A DNA stretch of 64,000 nt from NCBI GenBank assembly GCA_946807835.1, contig OX327700.1, positions 21,612,001 through 21,676,000 of the forward strand. The letters are read 5' to 3'. Shown one piece after another: positions 56,880 to 64,000 of this stretch. The position numbers and the translations under genes are program-made. Below the pieces are notes generated by a model. That model ran no database searches. It saw nothing but the letters and a program-made list of their open reading frames with translations, and was not told the DNA's origin. The first letter of the stretch is position 1. Each line of letters opens with the position of its first letter. The stretch comes from Ailanthus altissimus (taxonomy: Eukaryota; Streptophyta; Magnoliopsida; Sapindales; Simaroubaceae).

Positions 56880-57352
56880 TGTTGGATATTACTTTAATAC
56901 TTAGTATTGGATAAAAAACTTTAATTAATAAAAGAATAATCATAATTAGAATTTTATGTTAAATCATTAAGAAAAATGTATTGGAGGTGTACCTGAATTT
57001 ATAGAGACGTAGAAAAATTGATATTAATGCCTTTTATGTCTAAATATTTTTTTTATAAGAGAAAATATGTTGTCACTCACTAATAGGATATGAATGAATA
57101 ATACATTAGGGTTTAGATTGGAAACCTCAACCTATTATTTATAATATTTTATTTTATTTTGACCCATCATAAAAATAAAATAAAATAAAATAAATAGGTA
57201 TCTACACATTAAAATCCACGCTATATGTGATACTCTAAAAACTCAATAATAAATAAACTTCATTTGATTACTTTTAATGGGCAACAAAATAAATAGTCAA
57301 TAATATACAATTAATTAAAATATATAGGCCCACTTTAATGTAATACCCAACA
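56880..57352 (-). repeat. Copia-6 3' LTR
   Basis: The plus-strand ends are TGTTGGATATT and ATACCCAACA, so it has inverted TGTTGG/CCAACA termini and 473 bases. On the minus strand it follows the purine tract TGGGAGAT. The stretch 57353-57772 is the untranslated gap between the LTR and the RNase H end. Confidence 0.75.
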
Positions 57353-57772
57353 ATCTCCCATTTGGCTCACATATGTCACTTTACAATTGTACATTATCAA
57401 ATAACTTTATGAGCTCAATATTTGCTATCTTAATAAAAGACCTAAACAATTTAGTCCATCAATTATACTAATATAGGATCAAAGCAATTTTCGTTATCTA
57501 TTTTGTAACTAGACCCATCAATAATCACATACATCAATAAAATCAATGACAAAGATCAAGTATGAATGTGTAGTATGAAAAATTTATGCAATGTGATCCC
57601 TTAACATACCTATTTCGAACTAGTTCTACCTTGTAACTCATAAGAGTTCAATAATATATTTTCAAAACTTTATGCAAAAACGCAATTGAAAGAATATAAC
57701 TTTATTTCAGAGTTTTCAATAAATAAGTAAAGAATAATACTTTAGTTTGATAAGAAAATATGTCAATTATAA

Positions 57773-59130
57773 TTAAATATTAAGAAAGAAACTCCCACTA
57801 CAGAACATATTATTAGGATGAACCACACCCATACGAGTCATATGCTCATGAAACACTTTAGGTGGTACACCCTTAGTAAGCGGATCCGCAATCATTAAGT
57901 TTGTAATTGTATGTTTAATTGATACTCGAAGACTTTGAACTCTCTCTTTAACAACAAGAAATTCAATAAGTTTCGATTTTGATGAGCTTCTGTTGTTTTT
58001 AGAATATAACTCAGCGACTTTATTATCATAATTTATTCTCAATGATCTCTCAATGCCATCGAAAATTTGCAGCCCAATGATAAAATTCTGCAGCCATATT
58101 GCTTAATTTGATGCCTCATAACAACCTACAAATTCTTCTTCCATGGTTAATGAAGCTACGAGTGACTGCTTGACACTCTTTCATGACACAGCTCCTCCAA
58201 CCAACATGAAGACATAACCTGAAGTGGATCTTCTACTATAAAGATAACTAGAAAAATTAGAGTCTGAATACCCAATGATCTCTAAATGATTTGATTTCTG
58301 ATATGTGAGCATGCAATATTTTGTTCTCTATAGATATCATATAACCCTTTTAACAACTCTTTAATGATCCATTCTTGGGTTACTTAGATATCTGCTAAGC
58401 ATTCCAACTATAAACGCAATATTCAGATGCGTACAAACTTGAGCATGCATGAGACTCTCTACTGCCGACGCATAAGGGGTGTTCTCCATCTCTTTCTTCT
58501 CAATCTCATTTCTTAGGTATTAAAGTAGACTAAATTTATCACCTTTAGTAATAAGTGTGTCTTTTAATGCACAATTCTTCATGTTAAATCTATTAAGTAC
58601 CTTATCGATATATGTCTTTTGTGATAAGTCAAGTATACCACGAGAACAATCTTGGTGAATCTGTATGCCCAACACAAAAGAGGCATCCCTAAGATATTTT
58701 ATTTTAAATTTATTTGAAAGAAATATCTTGGTTTTATACAACAAGCCTATATCGCTGCTTGTTAGTAGAATGTTATCCACACATAAGACAAGAAAAATAA
58801 ATTTGTTCTCACTGATCTTGTGATAAATGCATTGATCAATAGTATTTGTCTTAAAACTAAATGAGGTAATCACTTGATCAAACTTCCGATACCATTGACG
58901 GGATGCTTGTTTTAAACCATAGATGGATTTCTTTAATTTGTACACCAAATGTTTTAAATCTTTGGATTCAAAGTTCTCTGGTTGCAACATGTATATAGTT
59001 TCTTTAATGTCACCATTGAGAAACGTAGTCTTTATATCCATCCGATGTAGCTCTAAATCATAATGACCTACAAGTATCATAATAATTTTAAAAGAGTCTT
59101 TCGATGAAACCGGAGAAAAAATCTCTTAAT
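57773..59130 (-). pseudogene. Copia-6 RT and RNase H remnant
   Basis: Read from the right: RT at 59080-58520 has [40 protein letters not shown], and CVDNILL where the catalytic YVDD box should be, so Tyr is Cys and the second Asp is Asn. Then KYLRDASFVLGIQIHQDCSR and TYIDKVLNRFNMKNCALKDT. RNase H fills 58500-57773 in broken frames and ends with ADPLTKGVPPKVFHEHMTRM, the usual Copia C-terminus. The copy cannot make active RT. Confidence 0.85.
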
Positions 59131-60277
59131 AATCAATGCATTCCTTTTGAGTGAAATCTTTTGTGACTAGACGTGCCTTATTTTTTTTGACATTGTCTTT
59201 CAAATCTCGTTTAGTTTTGAAAATTCATTTACAACCAATTGGTTTCGCTCTTTTAGGCAATTCGACAAGATCCCAAACGTCATTGTCTTGCATTGATTTC
59301 ATCTTATCTTTCATGGAATCTATCCATTTCTAGGAGTTCACACTTTGTTTAACTTAACTGAAAGTTATTGGATTATTTTCCTGTCCTACATCAAACTCAT
59401 GTTCTTAGAGATATATGACATAATCATCTGAAATCGCTAATCTCCTTTCCTTGGTGAATCTCCTTAATGGCACTTTTGATTGAGGTTGTTGTTGTTACTC
59501 CTCTACATGAGTAGCAAGAGGTATCTTAAGAACGTCTTGATTATCTGTATTTCCATCCTACATAATGACAGGTACAATTACTTGGTCATTATCAATTGCA
59601 ATATTAGGAATAGTTACATATTTCTCTTCAAAAACAATATTCCACAGTTTAGCACTCTCACTATATTCAACATCCTTAATAAACTTAGCATTCTCTATCT
59701 CAAAAAAGGATCTGCTTGAGGGATCATAAAACTTGAAACCCCTCAATCTCTCCGAGTATCCAACAAAGTTGCAGCTTATTGTTCTTGAGTCTAACTTACT
59801 TTCATTAGGTTTGTATGGCCTAACCTCAGCTGGATAACCCTAGACATGCAAATGCATAATACTAGGCTTCTTTCCAGTCCATAGCTCATATGGGTTTTAG
59901 CTGCTGCTTTACTTGGAACTCGATTAAAGATATACATTGCAGTCTTTAAGGCTTCACCCCAAAGAGATTCTGGTAAAGAAGAATGATTTATCATACTTCT
60001 AACCATATCTTTTAGGGTTTGATTTCGTCTCTCAGCTACACTATTTTGACTTAGAGTCTCTGGCATGGTGTATTGAGGAACGATACCACATTCTTACAAA
60101 TATCTCACAAAAAGGCCTAGACCTTGTTCACCTGATTAGTCATATCTACCATAGAATTCACCACTACGGTCAGATTTAGCGGCTTTAATTTTCTTGCTAA
60201 GCTAATTTTCAATTTTAGATTTATAGGCCTTGAAAACGTCCAATGATTTAGATTTCTCATGAATTAAGTATAGATAC
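59131..60277 (-). pseudogene. Copia-6 linker and integrase, downstream part
   Basis: Read from 60277: [59 protein letters not shown], then [20 protein letters not shown] and [14 protein letters not shown]. The catalytic D-and-E region can be read but stops interrupt it. The integrase continues upstream at 63508-63620 beyond the inserted element. Confidence 0.85.
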
Positions 60278-63200
60278 TGATGTATGCTATAATAGCCAAG
60301 CGCAAATGCACGCTATCGTATCAAGTAATATAAAATTTAAAGTTCAAGTATCGATCCCACATGGACTATGCAATCTAATTCTATAAATCAAGTACTAAAA
60401 TTGTACCTACTTAACTTTTATTCAGAAAATCACAATTTACAATTTAATTAACTAATCTAACTCTATCAATTAAACTAAACAAAAGCAAAGGTTAGAATTC
60501 ATAAATAAAGATAATCTAAGATTTTGACTTGTCCCCTAGTATTTTATTGGATTTATTAACCTTTCATTACAAGCATTTGTCGATGGTCGAGTGACTATAT
60601 TGCATATTCTAACAATCACCTATATGTCTATGGTAATCAAATTAGAATATAATTCATTAAGATCAAGTCTAAATTATACCATACATGCCACCTAAGTATA
60701 TGTCTTGTTAGGGTTGTGCTTACGTGTCATCCCAATTTTGTATAAATATTTGATATTTATACAGAGTATATTTTGTTATATCGTTAATTATTTCTTAAGA
60801 ATATATTTTAATGCTTGTTATACTACAGACTCTGTATTATCTGAAGAAGTTTAGATATAGTCTAAAGGAGTTTAGACCGCTGCTAAGAGTTAGCAAATAT
60901 CTAAAGAGTTGGAACATTGTCTGTAACGGGACAAAGATCTCAGAATATGCTTACAATGATATAGTTGCAAGGGTTGCAATGTTATTATGCAAGTATGTTC
61001 TTAAATATATTATTTTTGATCTATTTATACTAGCACATGTCTGTTGGTAGATCCCATTAATTCACATAGATCAGTGTATGTCTATATCTGTAGGGTACAG
61101 TTGGTCGTTCCTAGTTGACTAAGATCTTGGAGATTGTATAGGCATACAGGTATTCAGTTAAAACTGAATACTGAACAGACTCATGAGGACCCCAATAGAC
61201 ATCCTATGTTGTCATAAATAGAAGGTCCTCTCAAGTTGAGTAGTATACGTGGTCCTCTGACTTAACTACTACGGTGGGCTTGTGAGTGATCCACCATGCT
61301 TTGGTTTCACACATGTCAAAGACCTTTCATAGTCTGACCGTTGGGTGTTGCTGGGTATGGTTCGATGCTCATGGAGTCCATTACGTGCAGATATAGGATC
61401 CATTAGCTCTCATAGGGAGTGATATATCTAAATTCTCTAAGATAGTATCTCAAGAAAGTCTTATAGCCATAAGCAGCTAATTCAGAAAAGTGTTTCCACA
61501 AGGTTAAAATAATATGGCAAAGAGTTTGCTTATATTGTTCAATGAGATACCATTCTAGAAATAGGTTTATGGATGAGCACATGGGAATTTGACGGTGTTG
61601 ATCTATGTCCCCGCACATCCAAGATATATATGATGGAAGGACTATACGTTTTCGTTGTAACCTCAACTTGTATGGTTCAATGCACTGATTTGTAATATTT
61701 GTGACGTGTGCTTAAGGCATTACTTACAGACTTATGGAATAGTTTCATTTAACGAATCGGGCGTAGACCTAGGAGTCTCGCGATATAGAATGTACTCGTT
61801 GTGTACTGGGACAAAGTACTGGATTAAATTATTTAATCTATTAATATTCAGCACTACTACGAGAATGTGTGCATGTTCGTATTTAAGCGTTAAATACAAT
61901 AATTAGTCAATAATTATTATTCATTAATTGTAAAATGACACATAACGTATTGTGAACCCTCGGTTGAGTTTACCCAAATATGAAATTTGATGGGACTCGC
62001 TAAGGTGTATATTTGGTAACTATGTATGAGGGATAAAATAATCATTTCATATTATAATTATTAAATAATCATTATATCTCTATTAAAATATATTATTTTA
62101 TAATATTATATTATTAATAATATAATATATATATAATGCATGATAGTTGTCATACATTATATATATAATATATTATTTTATTATTTTTATTATTATTTTA
62201 ACTTTTAGTGGCTAAATTATATTAATATTATAGAGATGTGTGTGTTTGTGTGTTTTAGAAATGGGAATTAGAGAGAAAAAAGAAAAGAAAAACAAGTGTT
62301 GTTTTCCTTTCTAATTTTCGCTTTGCTCTTATATTACAGAAGCTATTGTTGTTTCTTTTCATTTTATTGAATCGTGGGAGAGAAAGAGAAAAATATATTC
62401 AATCGGCTATTTTGGGGTTAAGAGTTAATCCCGTGTTGGATTAAGAAACTGTTGTTCTAGCTTGGCAAGTCCACCAAGTTGGTAACTAGAACTGCCTACA
62501 AATATGCCTCTAGGTGGACTCCAAAGACATACGTGTAAAACGTTACACGTACTAGTAATTTTTCAACTTTACATTTGATATATGAATTTGATTAATATAT
62601 ATTTAGTATGTTTTAAATGTTCCATTACATTAAATATATATGAGATATGTATTGTTTTGCAATAAACACAGTTTTACATGCATACACTATTGTATAATTG
62701 ATCTCCAACATGTCTATCCTAGATAAAACTCATAGTTGTTACCCTATGATCACGCATCAAACTATCCTAAGCTAAACAAATGAATATATCCGTTGAGTTT
62801 ATCATGGTTCCTCAATCATTCATAATATTGGCCAGATATAATGAAAGCAATAAACACAATATAGCATGAATCATTAATAATAATTAAGTTTAATAAACTA
62901 AGAATCAATGAAATTCAACTACATACTAGGTTTACATAGTCTAATCATAAAATAACAAGTTTAACTCATCACAAAACCAAAAGTATCAAACTAATCCATG
63001 AAGAACAATAAGAACAAGAACATAAACATAATGATAAAGAAAGAGAAGGAAAACTAGTAAAAGTGACTCCTTGATGTGCTTCTCGCTCAATATTGACTTG
63101 AAGCTTGAATATTGATATTGGTTCTTCAATCTTTGGCTTTGATATTTAATTTTGTGTTGTGAATTCTTTCTCTAAGTTTTTTTTGCCTCTTTTTTTTTTT

Positions 63201-63507
63201 CCTCCATTTAATTAGGGGTTTTGGCCTTCTATTTATAGGTTTATGTCATCAAATTAGGGTTAAACATCAAATACAACTTTGGTTAGAATTACTGTTCATG
63301 AGTTACTGTATCATTTTCATTGTAGCAGGTATTGTAGAATATGATATTTTTGGCTTATTTTTATTAGAGTTTCGACTCTATTTACTTCATTGACTCCAAA
63401 ACTACAAAAATAATAATAAAATACATTAAAAGCTAAATAATCTTAATTTCTATGAACAAATATTAAGTTTAGAAGATGAAAATATTAGACTTAATTAACC
63501 CCTATCA
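60278..63507 (+). mobile_element. Unclassified TGAT...ATCA element inserted in Copia-6 integrase
   Basis: The integrase reading stops at SRYGYL (about 63508) and resumes at YLIHEKS (about 60277), so the sequence between is an insertion. Its ends are TGATGTATGC and CCCCTATCA. The flanks GATAC (60273-60277) and AATAT (63508-63512) agree except for two transitions and could be a five-base target duplication. Without the nested solo LTR (60706-62710) and one target copy it is about 1.2 kb. It has no ORF of known type. The left part has CAAGTATCGATCCCACATGG, a motif I believe recurs in plant repeats; the right part has a TATA-like TATTTATAGG near 63230. It may be a non-autonomous LTR-type or other element. 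A 74-base piece of its family is at 3252-3325. Confidence 0.6.
60706..62710 (+). mobile_element. Solo LTR of the long-LTR Copia family, perfect target duplication
   Basis: It starts TGTTAGGGTTGTGCTTACGT and ends ATCTCCAACA, 2005 bases, flanked by TGTCT at 60701-60705 and 62711-62715. Its first kilobase aligns with the LTR at 8570 (GTCTAAAGGAGTTTAGA, GACTCATGAGGACCCC, AGTAGTATACGTGGTCC). No internal genes lie between its ends, so it is a solo LTR left by recombination. A low-complexity TA-rich stretch fills 62040-62200. Confidence 0.92.
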
Positions 63508-63778
63508 AATATCCATAACGAGATCAATCGTTTATGAAAGTAATAAAATATTGTTGAACATTTCAAGAAGCCGTAGGAATGGACCACAAATATTAATATG
63601 AATTAATTTTAAGACGTTTGAACTCTTGTTGGCACTAACTTTTTTAGCATTTGTTTGTTTTTCCTTAATGCATTCAATACATATAGGCCCACTCTATGTT
63701 TAGAAATGTGTCTGAAACACTTATGCCATAACATATAAGAATTCTCATTAATTAATTTGCGTTTTATACTATAATTAC
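63508..63778 (-). pseudogene. Copia-6 pre-integrase domain and start of integrase
   Basis: The minus strand reads SNYSIKRKLINENSYMLWHK, then CFRHISKHRVG and NKQMLKKL, which is the His/Cys pre-integrase domain with a worn second half. Integrase starts follow in broken frames (LIHINICGPF-like, then ITFINDRSRYGYL-like) up to the insertion at 63507. Confidence 0.75.
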
Positions 63779-64000
63779 TGTTGGAGCTGGTGCTCACGTG
63801 CCATTCCAATATTGTATGAATATTAATTGTTAATATTTATACAATAAACATTTCGAATAAAGATTGTTAATATCATATAAATATGGTATAATGCTTGTAA
63901 CATTACAGACATTGTTTGATCTGAAAGAGTTCAGATCTGATCTAAAGGAGTTTAGATTAGAACTAATAGTTATCAAAGCTGGAGATAAGTTTATGGATGA
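63779..64000 (+). mobile_element. Long-LTR Copia family LTR, cut by the window end
   Basis: It starts TGTTGGAGCTGGTGCTCACG inside the Copia-6 pre-integrase domain and aligns with 8570 and 60706 (TGAATATT, AATGCTTGTAAC, GATCTAAAGGAGTTTAGATT). A G-box CACGTG lies at 63795-63800. Whether it is a solo LTR or a full element cannot be seen from this window. Confidence 0.8.

Larger units (their letters stand above)
56880..64000 (-). mobile_element. Copia-6: minus-strand Copia, interrupted twice, runs off the window
   Basis: On the minus strand the visible order is pre-integrase domain (63778-63620), integrase (63620-63508, then 60277 to about 59790), linker, RT (59130-58520), RNase H (58500-57773), polypurine tract (GCCAAATGGGAGAT) and 3' LTR (57352-56880). 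An unclassified element (60278-63507) splits the integrase and an LTR at 63779 splits the pre-integrase region. Gag and the 5' LTR lie beyond 64000. ATTAG at 56875-56879 is its candidate target site. Confidence 0.85.

Overview
This looks like nuclear DNA of a flowering plant, most likely a eudicot. It is AT-rich, has GT-AG introns, and carries plant-type Copia, Gypsy (chromovirus), LINE, hAT, SINE-like and TRIM elements. I can support only one conserved host gene: an intact seven-exon gene at 15045-20869 for a mitochondrial-type translation initiation factor IF-2 (724 codons). Almost everything else is transposon sequence in several nested layers.

Layout, left half. A LINE (plus strand) is split in two: its zinc-binding tail lies at 1-801 and its RNase H tail at 13103-13638. 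A Tnt1-like Copia element (802-13102, both LTRs present) sits between the halves. That Copia is in turn interrupted at about 2407-9950 by a mosaic of SINE-like repeats in alternating orientation, a 2.5 kb solo LTR, LTR scraps, and a second Copia pol with a truncated LTR. The IF-2 gene follows. Then comes a nearly full-length minus-strand LINE (21808-28103) that carries a 521-bp TRIM element. From 28.1 to 34.6 kb there is AT-rich DNA, a Copia gag fragment and a decayed hAT transposon.

Layout, right half. A Tekay-like Gypsy chromovirus lies at 34617-44125 and its 5' LTR is truncated. Next is a minus-strand Copia integrase fragment (44126-44874) that abuts a SIRE-like Copia (44875-about 51450) lacking reverse transcriptase. 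A further plus-strand Copia spans 52225-56591. A short decayed copy of the IF-2 intron/exon boundary lies at 56629-56742. The window ends in a minus-strand Copia (56880 to beyond the end) that is itself interrupted by an unclassified TGAT...ATCA element (60278-63507), which holds a 2005-bp solo LTR with a perfect target duplication, and by another LTR starting at 63779.

How it works together. IF-2 is the only candidate for a working host gene. Its product should bring initiator tRNA to the mitochondrial ribosome using GTP. Every element ORF I read carries stops, frameshifts or deletions, and many stops fall at Trp or Gln codons, as expected from deamination of methylated cytosine. Element boundaries were read by eye; those with target duplications are firm and the others are approximate. 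I found no virus, CRISPR array, rRNA or tRNA gene, and no clearly new system. The most unusual structures are the alternating SINE-like array, the IF-2 fragment 36 kb from its parent, and the unclassified TGAT...ATCA element.
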